From Sphingobacteriales bacterium (GTDB lineage: Bacteria; Bacteroidota; Bacteroidia; Chitinophagales; Chitinophagaceae), in the NCBI GenBank assembly GCA_947463665.1, contig CANHUD010000119.1, positions 1-7,250 on the forward strand: a DNA stretch of 7,250 bases. The letters are read 5' to 3'. The notes under the pieces were generated by a model that searched no databases, had not been told where the DNA came from, and saw only the letters and a list, made by a program, of their open reading frames with translations. Positions 1 through 7,027 of the stretch are shown here, in pieces; within the stretch, counting starts at the first letter, position 1, and every line of letters starts with the position of its first letter. The position numbers and the translations under genes were made by a program.

Positions 1-1
1 G

Positions 2-964
2 TTATCGAACCCGCAAACCGATATCCGGCTGCATGTAGCCAGAGCACTCGGGAAGCTGAAAATCGAACAGAGTGCATCGGCCTTACAAAATACCCTGCAA
101 AAAGATACCGACAGCCGGGTTCGGAAAGAAGCCCTTCGGGCCTTATCGGCACTGACGTCGGCCAAACTGGACGAAGCCATTCGGGTGGCACTGAACGACA
201 AGGAAAAAGAGGTGCGGGTAACGGCCCTGGACCTGTTGCGGACATCGGCGCTGCCGCAGCCGTTCATCGTATCGCTATTGCAGGAAGTGATCAGCAGTAA
301 GCCAATGGAAGAAAAACAGGCAGCCCTCACCACCCTGGGATCACTGTCGGCAACCCATACAGCACCCGTATTCACCAGCCTGCTGAATCAGCTGGAAGCG
401 CGCAAACTGCCGGTTGAACTGATCTTTGAATTATCAGACGCGCTGGATTCCAGTGGTTCCGCAGACCTTAAAAAACGCTTTGCCACCCTGCAGGCCGCTG
501 CCGGAAAAGACTCGCTGAAGGCCATCTATGCCGGGGCGCTCATGGGAGGAGATGCCGCCAAAGGCAGCCGGATTTTCTGGAGCAATTCATCGGCCCAATG
601 TGTCCGCTGCCATGCGATCGATGATTATGGAGGCAATGTAGGTCCCAAACTCAATGGAATAGCTACACGCTTATCCCGCGAGCAGCTGCTGGAAGCGCTG
701 ATCGATCCCAGTGCACGAATTGCACCCGGCTATGGGCTGGTAACACTGGAGCTCAACGACAAGCGAAAACTGAACGGTATCCTTCAGGAAGAAAAACCAC
801 AGGGTTATGTGATGAAAATCGGCGACCGGCCGGATACGCTGGTACGCAAGGCAGATGTGCGGGTTCGAACCAATGCACCCTCCAGCATGCCGCCTATGCA
901 TTTGCTGCTGAATAAGAAAGAGATCCGCGATGTAGTGGCTTTCCTGGCCTCGCTTAAAGAATAA
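2..964 (+). CDS. C-terminal part of a HEAT-repeat protein with a c-type heme-binding domain (5' end outside window)
   Basis: The frame is open from base 2 to the TAA at 962-964, giving 320 residues with no start inside the window; the GTG at 185 is internal. Residues 1 to about 140 are alpha-helical HEAT-like repeats, seen as recurring units such as VRKEALRALSAL and VRVTALDLLR. A c-type cytochrome domain follows, with heme attachment motif CVRCH at residues 200-204 (bases 599-613), then a GGNVGPKLNGIA stretch, an LIDPSARIAPGY stretch, and a late MPPM (296-299) that could supply the axial Met. This order matches the Pirellula/Verrucomicrobium-type heme-binding domain (TIGR02603 type), normally at the end of large secreted dehydrogenases that begin with a beta-propeller sugar/alcohol dehydrogenase-like domain. 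By analogy it would pass electrons from a periplasmic substrate oxidation. The catalytic part is not visible, so the substrate is unknown. A stem-loop follows directly. Confidence 0.9.
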   Translation, partial: LSNPQTDIRLHVARALGKLKIEQSASALQNTLQKDTDSRVRKEALRALSALTSAKLDEAIRVALNDKEKEVRVTALDLLRTSALPQPFIVSLLQEVISSKPMEEKQAALTTLGSLSATHTAPVFTSLLNQLEARKLPVELIFELSDALDSSGSADLKKRFATLQAAAGKDSLKAIYAGALMGGDAAKGSRIFWSNSSAQCVRCHAIDDYGGNVGPKLNGIATRLSREQLLEALIDPSARIAPGYGLVTLELNDKRKLNGILQEEKPQGYVMKIGDRPDTLVRKADVRVRTNAPSSMPPMHLLLNKKEIRDVVAFLASLKE

Positions 965-972
965 CAACGCCC

Positions 973-1016
973 GACCTTGGAGGTACCGACCTCCAGGGTC
1001 AGGTGATTATTTTTTT
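973..1016 (+). terminator. Stem-loop with T-rich tail between two convergent genes
   Basis: Bases 973-984 pair with 989-1000 to form a 12-bp stem with a single G-T wobble and a 4-base loop (985-988). A 7-T run follows at 1010-1016, after a 6-base spacer plus TTA. It begins 8 bases after the stop of the heme protein, so it most likely ends that transcript, although the T-run is further from the stem than in a textbook intrinsic terminator. The stop codon of the minus-strand gene (999-1001) lies in the stem, so the hairpin may also act on that transcript; the tail on that side (GTTGTTAT) is weaker. It could instead be one copy of a dispersed palindromic repeat. Confidence 0.65.
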
Positions 1017-1718
1017 CCAGGTTTCGATTTTGAATTGCGGATCACCATATACGCGGGGCAGATCGATATCGATCTGGTCATGAAACAGGGCGTGGAAGAT
1101 GGCGTCCCGCTTCGCATCGGCATAAGGAACATCCAGGCCTTCGAGGCGCTGGCGGCAAATGGAGAAAGGTACAAACCGATAACCGGGAAACTTCTTCTCC
1201 ACAGCGCTGCATACCTGCCAGAAGGCCCAGGAAAAGCTGGATTCAGGAGATACGTACAAACCATTGGTGTTGCGGAAACTTCCCTGTCCTACCAGGATCT
1301 CATTCACATCCTGTCCGATCACTGTATAATACGGCCCGGTAAGACTGACCATCACATGCAGTTCTTTGGTGCGAATGAGATCATCCATCTGTGCAGAGCT
1401 GATGAGCAGGTAGGCACTATAGCAGGGTGCTGAACCATAGGTTGTCCCTACAGCCTCCAATCCGGTCATCTCCGTTAATTCCCGAAGAAAACTGGTCCAG
1501 TTGGTGTACAGATTCAGTTCATCTTCCACCTGCCCGCGAATTTCCTCCCGAAGCTTCACCAGTCCGGGATAGGCATGAAAAAGTTCCGTCCCGGATTTCG
1601 AAATACCGATGGGATAATAAGACTTAATGGTTGTATAGATAGGCCACAGATCGTAGGCCTCGGAATTGAATATGAACATGACTGTGAAGGTATAGATTTG
1701 CGGGAAATCTTCCTGCAT
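999..1718 (-). CDS. Hypothetical protein of unknown function, 239 aa
   Basis: I do not recognise this protein. The minus-strand frame is uninterrupted from ATG at 1718 to TGA at 999-1001. It has no signal peptide, lipobox or membrane segment, so it is probably cytoplasmic. It is rich in aromatic residues. Notable segments are TGLEAVGTTYGSAPCYSAYL in the middle, VSLTGPYYTVIGQDVNEI, and FPGYRFVPFSICRQRLEGL towards the C-terminus. The mix of charged and hydrophobic stretches looks like a folded globular protein rather than a chance frame. An in-frame Met at residue 14 (base 1679) is an equally possible start; neither has a Shine-Dalgarno sequence. The gene starts 45 bp after the Tat-type oxidoreductase gene on the same strand, so the two may be co-transcribed, but nothing in the sequence ties it to sugar metabolism. 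Its stop codon lies in the terminator stem. Confidence 0.7.
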   Translation of the reverse strand: MQEDFPQIYTFTVMFIFNSEAYDLWPIYTTIKSYYPIGISKSGTELFHAYPGLVKLREEIRGQVEDELNLYTNWTSFLRELTEMTGLEAVGTTYGSAPCYSAYLLISSAQMDDLIRTKELHVMVSLTGPYYTVIGQDVNEILVGQGSFRNTNGLYVSPESSFSWAFWQVCSAVEKKFPGYRFVPFSICRQRLEGLDVPYADAKRDAIFHALFHDQIDIDLPRVYGDPQFKIETWKKIIT

Positions 1719-1763
1719 AACTACACTGATTACGAACGGTCTATTTCGCCTTCCGGAAAGAAC

Positions 1764-2870
1764 TCAGAGACTGCGTGCATTTTTCTGTGCGCGGAGCGAC
1801 AATTCTGTAGCGAGTAAAACGTGCGACTGTGGCATGGAGGTTTCTGTCCGGTTCACGATATCCTCTACGAACTGGCGGCCGAAAGGAAGGTCCACGTCGT
1901 TGCAATCGATGTATTTCGTTTCGCGGTTGTTGGCCAGATAGAGATGATTGCCTTTATCGTTTCGCGCAATATCGATGTTCTTACGAATCTCGATGAATCC
2001 CTCGGTTCCCAGAATGGTGAGCCGGCCATCGCCCCAGGTCTTCAGTCCATCCGGCGTAAACCAGTCGACCCGAATATAACCCGTTCCCCTATTGCCCTTC
2101 ATCATCACATCCCCAAAATCCTCGAAGTGCGGATACTGCGGGTGATGCACATTTCCTACCTGAGATGCCACGATCTCTGCTTCCGTAGAACCCGTAAAGT
2201 ATAAAAACTGATCGAACTGGTGTGAACCGATATCGGTAATGATGCCACCATATTTTTTCTTGTCGAAAAACCATTCGGGACGCGACTTCACATTCATGCG
2301 ATGCGGTCCGAGACCGATGGTCTGTACCACTTTCCCGATGACGCCGGCCTTCACCAGTTCTCCTGCTTTAACCGTGGCCCTGTTTTCATGCCGCTCGCTG
2401 AACATGATCGAGTAGATGCGTTTGGTCTGTTGCTGCACCTTCCGGACTTCTGCCAGTTGTTTCAGGCTGATGATACCCGGTTTATCCACCAGGTAATCTT
2501 TTCCATGCTTCATCACCTCTATGCCCAACGGGGCTCGTTCTACCGGTATTCCCGAACTCATGATCAGTTGTATCGATTGGTCTTCGAGGATCTCGCGTGG
2601 ATCGGCCGCTACCTTCACCTGCGGATATTGCTTTACAAAACCCGCCAGCAGGTCTGCCTCTTTTGCATATACCGCCACCAGCTCGCCGCCGCCGTTGATC
2701 ACCGCATTGCACATGCCGTAGATATGTCCGTGGTTGATGCCGATCACGGAAAAACGGATGCGCGGGGCAACAGACTGACGAATGGCTATCGATTTTTCCG
2801 CAAAAGATGGAAGGATCAGTATGCCACTGGCAGCAGCTATGTTGCGGAGAAAGGTTCGTCGGGCTGGCAT
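1764..2870 (-). CDS. Gfo/Idh/MocA family oxidoreductase with Tat-type signal peptide
   Basis: The 368-residue protein begins with a twin-arginine motif, ARRTFLRN at residues 3-10, then a hydrophobic stretch (AAASGILILPSFA), so it is probably exported to the periplasm by Tat. The N-terminal Rossmann domain starts at about residue 38 with VIGINHGHI; this GxNxG turn differs from the usual GxGxxG. DKP at 129-131 stands where the family usually has EKP. The C-terminal substrate domain carries GGIITDIGSHQFD (208-220), with D213 and H217 at the family's catalytic Asp/His positions. Family members oxidise or reduce sugars, inositols and related polyols, often with a tightly bound NAD(P) when exported. 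The substrate cannot be read from sequence. The length fits a complete exported member. The gene is divergent from a second family member 51 bp away and is followed after 45 bp by the unrecognised gene. Confidence 0.92.
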   Translation of the reverse strand: MPARRTFLRNIAAASGILILPSFAEKSIAIRQSVAPRIRFSVIGINHGHIYGMCNAVINGGGELVAVYAKEADLLAGFVKQYPQVKVAADPREILEDQSIQLIMSSGIPVERAPLGIEVMKHGKDYLVDKPGIISLKQLAEVRKVQQQTKRIYSIMFSERHENRATVKAGELVKAGVIGKVVQTIGLGPHRMNVKSRPEWFFDKKKYGGIITDIGSHQFDQFLYFTGSTEAEIVASQVGNVHHPQYPHFEDFGDVMMKGNRGTGYIRVDWFTPDGLKTWGDGRLTILGTEGFIEIRKNIDIARNDKGNHLYLANNRETKYIDCNDVDLPFGRQFVEDIVNRTETSMPQSHVLLATELSLRAQKNARSL

Positions 2871-2884
2871 AGTAAAATTTTTGA

Positions 2885-2911
2885 AAAAGATAGTGTATTT
2901 TCCCTTTCAAA
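2885..2911 (-). promoter_or_regulatory. Weak promoter candidate for the Tat-type oxidoreductase
   Basis: On the minus strand, TTTG (2911-2908) is followed after 15 bases by TATCTTTT (2892-2885), close to the Bacteroidota -7 pattern TAnnTTTG. The spacing is shorter than usual and the implied leader is only a few bases, so this is a suggestion only. On the plus strand I see no convincing promoter for the divergent gene in the same 51-bp gap. Confidence 0.2.
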
Positions 2912-2921
2912 GCAGCATGCC

Positions 2922-3890
2922 ATGCAAGAATACGTACAATGGGGCATCATCGGTTGCGGGGATGTAACAGAAGTTAAAAGCGGACCGGGATTTTATAAAG
3001 CAACAGATTCCAGACTGGCAGCCGTAATGCGAAGGGATGCAGAAAAAGCGGCTGATTATGCCCGCAGACATGGAGTGCCGAAATGGTACAGCGATGCGGA
3101 GCACCTTATACAGGACCCGGAAGTGACCGCCATCTATGTGGCTACTCCTCCTTCCAGTCATGAAGTCTATACCGTCAGCGCCCTCAAAGCCGGCAAACCC
3201 GTTTACGTGGAAAAGCCGATAGCTACTACGCTTGCCAGTGCAACCCGAATGGCAGATACAGCCGCCACTACCGGCATAAAACTCAGCGTGGCCCACTACC
3301 GCCGGGCATTGCCGAAATTTCTTCAGATCCGTCAATACCTGCAGGAAGAGGCTATCGGTGACATTCGCTCCATCCGCATCAGCATGTACCAGTCGCCCCG
3401 CCCCGAACAAAACGAAACCTACTGGCGTACCGATCCGCTGATCGGCGGTAACGGCGGACTGTTCTACGATCTGGCACCGCACCAGCTCGACATCCTCATC
3501 TGGCTCTTCGGTGCACCCATCGCTGCGAGTGGCTTCAGTGCTAACCAATTGGGTGCGTACAGATCGAAGGACATCGTTTCCGGCACGGCCCGTTTCCCGG
3601 GGAATATCCTTTTTACCGGGATGTGGTGCTTTACGAGCGGTGAACACCAGCAGGAGGACATTTGTGAGATTGTAGGTTCCAAAGGCCGACTTTCCTTTTC
3701 CTTTTTCGCCCATGACCTTATGGTGGAAATGGGTTCCCGAAAAGAACATTTTACCATACCACCACCGGCGCATATCCAGCAACCGATGATCGAAGCGGTA
3801 GTGCGGTATTTTCGCGGGGAAGGTCCGAACCCCTGTTCAGCAGAAGACGCCCTGCTCTCAATGAAACTAATGGAAACCTTTATTACCTGA
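2922..3890 (+). CDS. Gfo/Idh/MocA family oxidoreductase (cytoplasmic)
   Basis: This is a 322-residue NAD(P)-dependent sugar-type dehydrogenase. The start is ATG at 2922: it opens directly on the Rossmann strand WGIIGCGDV (residues 7-15, GxGxx turn at 11-15), while the open frame further upstream lies antisense to the neighbouring gene. ATPPSSH (74-80) and EKP (97-99) are the classic nucleotide-site and catalytic-lysine motifs. GGNGGLFYDLAPHQLD (175-190) holds D183 and H187 at the family's catalytic Asp/His positions. There is no signal peptide, so it acts in the cytoplasm, unlike the divergent paralogue. The sequence resembles a common Bacteroidota type with MRRD after the first helix (36-39), but the substrate is unknown. 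It converges on the galactanase gene, with only 14 bp between stop codons and no visible terminator there. Confidence 0.94.
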   Translation: MQEYVQWGIIGCGDVTEVKSGPGFYKATDSRLAAVMRRDAEKAADYARRHGVPKWYSDAEHLIQDPEVTAIYVATPPSSHEVYTVSALKAGKPVYVEKPIATTLASATRMADTAATTGIKLSVAHYRRALPKFLQIRQYLQEEAIGDIRSIRISMYQSPRPEQNETYWRTDPLIGGNGGLFYDLAPHQLDILIWLFGAPIAASGFSANQLGAYRSKDIVSGTARFPGNILFTGMWCFTSGEHQQEDICEIVGSKGRLSFSFFAHDLMVEMGSRKEHFTIPPPAHIQQPMIEAVVRYFRGEGPNPCSAEDALLSMKLMETFIT

Positions 3891-3904
3891 CCATACATGA
3901 ACGA

Positions 3905-4909
3905 TCAGTTCGCAAATGCCTGCAGCGCTTTCGTAGGGCGACCCTGGGTATTAAACGCTCCAAGGGTATACCCTTTCCAGTTGTTGTGGGCCTGTGGTTC
4001 CCAATAGAGAACACCGGAACATTTTTCGTTTTCGATGGCCCGGGCCCGGAGGATAAGTTCCGACAAAAAAGCATGGGCTGCATCGGGCTGGTCCCAGGGC
4101 ATACCCACTTCCACGATCATTGTTTCCTTTCCATAGCGGGTGATCATATCCTGTACATTGTCCATACACTGCTTGGTCAGAGCCCGCCAGTTGGCGGCTG
4201 TTGGATAGAGCGATAATCCGATCACATCAAAACGGGCACCATTGGCAATGAGTCCGCCAATATTCCAGCGAAACAACTCGTTGTTCCATCCGTTGGAAAC
4301 ATGGGCGATTACTTTTGCCGAAGGGAATACCTCTTTCACGGCTCCATACCCTGCATCGATGAGCGCTGCGTACGAAGCCATGGACCGGGAGGCCTTTCCA
4401 TCGGGCCATAAAAGACCATCATCCGTTTCATTGCCTACCTGAACCCATTCCGGATCGATCCCCGCTGCCTTGAATTCCCGTAAGACCTCCAGCGTATATT
4501 GTACCAGCGTCTGCTTCAATTCAGGAAACGACAGCGAAGCCCAGGTCGCCGGTTTGAATTGTTTTCCCGGATCCGCCCAATTGTCGCTGTAATGAAAATT
4601 CAGCATGATCCGCATACCCAGTTCCCGGGCTCGTAATGCCTTGGCGATCACATCGGCTCTGCCGTTCCATTTTTCTGCCGGATTCACCCATATCCGCAGG
4701 CGGATGGTGTTCATCCCCAGCGATTTCAGCAGGGACATCCCCTCCATCTGTTTCCCTTTATCTGAATAAAACAGCACGCCCTGCTGTTCCATTTCGGTGA
4801 TCCAGCCCACATCGGCCCCTTTGGCAAAATCATCCCCTATTTGTTGCGACCGCATCGGTTTGGTGCAGCTGAACAACAGAAAAAACAACAGGTACGGAAT
4901 CGGCCTCAT
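3905..4909 (-). CDS. Arabinogalactan endo-beta-1,4-galactanase, glycoside hydrolase family 53, lipoprotein
   Basis: This 334-residue enzyme should cut beta-1,4-galactan side chains of pectin (type I arabinogalactan) into galacto-oligosaccharides with retention of configuration. A short charged start and hydrophobic run end in lipobox LFSC with Cys15, predicting a lipoprotein anchored in the cell envelope. The single (beta/alpha)8 barrel shows the GH53 series in order: KGADVGWITEME (30-41), IRLRIWVNP (69-77), NFHYSDNWADPGKQ (104-117), VQVGNETDDGLLWP (156-169) with acid/base Glu161, VIGLSLYP (229-236), MIVEVGMPW (264-272) with nucleophile Glu267, and GVLYWEPQ (299-306). All key residues are present and the length is normal. 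No SusC/SusD pair or other galactan enzyme lies in the window, although Bacteroidota GH53 genes commonly sit in such loci. It lies 51 bp downstream of the photolyase-family gene, same strand. No Shine-Dalgarno sequence precedes the ATG. Confidence 0.95.
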   Translation of the reverse strand: MRPIPYLLFFLLFSCTKPMRSQQIGDDFAKGADVGWITEMEQQGVLFYSDKGKQMEGMSLLKSLGMNTIRLRIWVNPAEKWNGRADVIAKALRARELGMRIMLNFHYSDNWADPGKQFKPATWASLSFPELKQTLVQYTLEVLREFKAAGIDPEWVQVGNETDDGLLWPDGKASRSMASYAALIDAGYGAVKEVFPSAKVIAHVSNGWNNELFRWNIGGLIANGARFDVIGLSLYPTAANWRALTKQCMDNVQDMITRYGKETMIVEVGMPWDQPDAAHAFLSELILRARAIENEKCSGVLYWEPQAHNNWKGYTLGAFNTQGRPTKALQAFAN

Positions 4910-4960
4910 ATATCTATTTGCCTGTAAGCTACATCATAATGAAGAACTGAAAAAAAGTCG

Positions 4961-6409
4961 TCACCTCTTCCCCGGGGATCCGGATGTATGTTTTTTCAAT
5001 ATACCCGGGACGGCCTTCCGCACAGCATCCGAGCTTTTCATCTTCCAAAGCTCCTCCCGGGCAAAACGACCTGTAACCTCTGCGTCTACTATCCTTTTTG
5101 GATAGCTAATGCCTGGTATAAATCCAAATGCTTCCTGCTCGAGCGGTGTGAGCAGCCAGGGTTCGTGTACAAATGGAAGAGGCAATGCGGCAAGCTCCGG
5201 CACCCATTCTCTGATGAATACTGCATCAGGATCCTGTTCATGGCTCTGCCTTACCGGATTATAGATTCGTATTGTATGAACACCCATGGTTCCGGCCTGC
5301 ATCTGGAACTGGGGATAATGAATACCGGGTTCATAGTCGAGAAACTGACGCGCCAGAAAATGCGCACCGGCCTGCCAGGGCTGCCATAAATGATGTGTAA
5401 GAAAGGAGACCAGCATGCTGCGCATCCGAAAATTCAAATAGCCCGTAGCCCGTACACAACGAATACAGGCATCTACGAGCGGATAACCCGTTGATCCTTC
5501 CTCCCATGCCCGTATCCGATCCGGATCAATAACGGCACGGATATGGTCGAATCCGGGGTTGAGGTTCTCCACTTCCATCCGGCATTCGGATTCGAACTTC
5601 TGGATGAAGTGGCAATGCCAGTGCAGCCGGCTGATGAAAAAACGCAGGTTATGACGATCCCCTGTCTGTTCCATGGCAGCCAGGGTACGCTGGTATACCT
5701 GCCGCATGCTGAGATTGCCCCAGGCCAGGTAAGGAGATATGCGACTACAGCTTTTTCGCGCTGCCAGTGGTTTGGAAATATCCCGGGAATAACGGCGTTT
5801 CCGATCGGTAAGAAAGGAGTCCAGATAGCGCCACCCTACACTTGTTCCTCCCGGCTGAAATCGCGGATCCGCTGCCGGGAAACGCGTAAACAAAGGCATA
5901 TCTGGCGGTACATCCACCTGTTTCAGGTGCCGTAGATCCGGATCCATCAGCGGCATCCGCATGGTTTCCTCCCAGCGCTGGTGAAAAAATTTCCGGTTCT
6001 TCAACCCACGTATCACTCCATTGGAAGGGAATTCCAGAAAAGAAATACCCTTTTCCCTGCAATACGAGTGTACAGAACGGTCTCTGGTAAACGTGATGGC
6101 ATTGCCAGTTTCCATATGTGCATAGACCGAACGGATAGTATACTGAGCACAAAGTCTTTCCAGGACAGGCAGCATTTCACCTTCCAGAGGCCGGATAGGA
6201 ATGGATAACATCCGGTTCATATCCTGAATCGAAGCTCCTGTAAACCGCAGATGACGAACATCAAAATCCGGTGCGGCACAAACAGAGGGCTCCACAACAT
6301 AAAGTAAAAGAAGCGGAAGGTCCAGCTTCATGGCCTCACACAACGGCTGGTGATCCATTAGACGCAAATCACGCTTGAACCAGACGATGGCAATTTCAGA
6401 CTTCTCCAT
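4961..6409 (-). CDS. Cryptochrome/DNA photolyase family flavoprotein, divergent active site
   Basis: The 482 residues have the classical order: an N-terminal alpha/beta antenna domain opening with VWFKRDLRLMDH (9-20), a linker, then the helical FAD domain with RISPYLAWGNLS (223-234), WEEGSTGYPLVDACIRC (302-318) and TGYLNFRMRSMLVSFLTHHL (322-341). Such proteins use blue light and FADH- to split UV pyrimidine dimers or to signal light. By eye against E. coli photolyase, the NNGGWQW segment is HYPQFQM (364-370): the flavin-N5 Asn becomes His364, and the first electron-transfer Trp (W382) becomes Phe368. In SRLHW (260-264) the substrate-site Glu274 becomes Arg261, while Trp277 is kept as Trp264. 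Repair of cyclobutane dimers therefore should not be assumed; this may be a related subfamily. The ATG at 6409 is the first in frame after a stop. The TetR gene lies 60 bp upstream on the same strand, suggesting an operon or regulator-target pair. Confidence 0.9.
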   Translation of the reverse strand: MEKSEIAIVWFKRDLRLMDHQPLCEAMKLDLPLLLLYVVEPSVCAAPDFDVRHLRFTGASIQDMNRMLSIPIRPLEGEMLPVLERLCAQYTIRSVYAHMETGNAITFTRDRSVHSYCREKGISFLEFPSNGVIRGLKNRKFFHQRWEETMRMPLMDPDLRHLKQVDVPPDMPLFTRFPAADPRFQPGGTSVGWRYLDSFLTDRKRRYSRDISKPLAARKSCSRISPYLAWGNLSMRQVYQRTLAAMEQTGDRHNLRFFISRLHWHCHFIQKFESECRMEVENLNPGFDHIRAVIDPDRIRAWEEGSTGYPLVDACIRCVRATGYLNFRMRSMLVSFLTHHLWQPWQAGAHFLARQFLDYEPGIHYPQFQMQAGTMGVHTIRIYNPVRQSHEQDPDAVFIREWVPELAALPLPFVHEPWLLTPLEQEAFGFIPGISYPKRIVDAEVTGRFAREELWKMKSSDAVRKAVPGILKKHTSGSPGKR

Positions 6410-6422
6410 GGGTATGTGTTAC

Positions 6423-6451
6423 CATAACTACCCCGGCAAAAAAAAGTTCAA
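6423..6451 (-). promoter_or_regulatory. Candidate promoter for the photolyase-family gene
   Basis: On the minus strand, TTG (6451-6449) is followed after 18 bases, including an 8-T run, by TAGTTATG (6430-6423), one mismatch from TAnnTTTG. This agrees with Bacteroidota promoter spacing, but the leader to the ATG at 6409 would be only a few bases. A small inverted repeat, GGTA-N5-TACC at 6411-6423, overlaps the -7 element and could be an operator. An AGGAGG at 6470-6465, on the TetR stop codon, has no start codon at a usable distance and is probably chance. Confidence 0.3.
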
Positions 6452-6469
6452 CTGATGAAAGTTATCCTC

Positions 6470-7027
6470 CTAAAACGCACCGGAAGGAATCGAACGAAGT
6501 TTTTTCACCAAATGGGAAACATCCTGATAATACTGGTTAATCCAATCGGAAGAGAAATCTGTTGCCGTGATCTTTAGCAGAAAATGATCAACACAAAATG
6601 AAAAAAGTGAACGAACTGCCGGTTTACTATCTGATAAGTCTAGTATGTCTGATAGCAACTGAACAAAAGGCGGTTCAATGATAGCCATTACCTCTGCAAT
6701 GCACTGCTGGTATTCCGGAACATGACGGTTTACTCTAAGCTGTCGATGAAACAGCAAGTCAACACTGAATGAAATCAGTACCTGATCTAAAATTCCATTT
6801 CCTCCGGCAATAGCGTCCAGTTGTTCCGCCATCTCAGCGGCCCGCTGGTTATGCATTTTCAGCAACAACGTAATAAAGGCTTCCACATCAGAAAAGTGAT
6901 GATAGAAAGAGGATTTACTCTTTCCCACGATTCGGGCCAATACTTCCACCTTCAGGCCGGAACAACCATGCGCTGCAAATAGACTATACCCTTGTTGAAG
7001 CCAGACCGACTTATCTGTTCTTGCCAT
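6470..7027 (-). CDS. TetR/AcrR family transcriptional regulator
   Basis: The 185-residue protein has the typical TetR plan. An N-terminal DNA-binding domain comprises about residues 5-50: helix 1 with WLQQGYSLFAAHGCSGL (9-25) and the helix-turn-helix VEVLARIVGKSKSSFYHHF (27-45), whose SSFYHHF is the family's recognition-helix signature. A helical ligand-binding and dimerisation domain follows, without a recognisable subfamily signature, so the ligand is unknown. The length is normal. It sits 60 bp upstream of the photolyase-family gene in the same direction, so it probably controls that gene and itself; TetR proteins usually repress. The start is ATG at 7027: upstream in-frame codons contain no ATG and no Shine-Dalgarno is seen. 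The gene and its upstream region look more AT-rich than the genes to the left. Confidence 0.9.
   Translation of the reverse strand: MARTDKSVWLQQGYSLFAAHGCSGLKVEVLARIVGKSKSSFYHHFSDVEAFITLLLKMHNQRAAEMAEQLDAIAGGNGILDQVLISFSVDLLFHRQLRVNRHVPEYQQCIAEVMAIIEPPFVQLLSDILDLSDSKPAVRSLFSFCVDHFLLKITATDFSSDWINQYYQDVSHLVKKLRSIPSGAF

Noticed and set aside
1035..1433. Plus-strand open frame opposite the unrecognised gene, considered as the true gene
   Set aside because: The minus-strand frame is longer, spans the whole space between its neighbours and has a more protein-like composition.
2301..2921. Long open plus-strand frame in front of the cytoplasmic oxidoreductase
   Set aside because: It lies antisense to the Tat-type oxidoreductase, has no family features, and the Rossmann start of the real protein is at the ATG at 2922.
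2907..3782. Long minus-strand open frame (291 codons) across the cytoplasmic oxidoreductase
   Set aside because: It is the complement of a clearly recognisable gene, is rich in Cys and Gly with no coherent domain, and reflects codon bias of the sense gene.
4970..4977. CCCCGGGG palindrome near the end of the photolyase-family gene
   Set aside because: It is short, lies in coding sequence and has no loop or T-run.
6465..6470. AGGAGG Shine-Dalgarno-like sequence on the minus strand
   Set aside because: There is no start codon at a suitable distance; a TTG 15 bases away opens a short frame out of phase with the photolyase gene. Other genes here also lack such sites.
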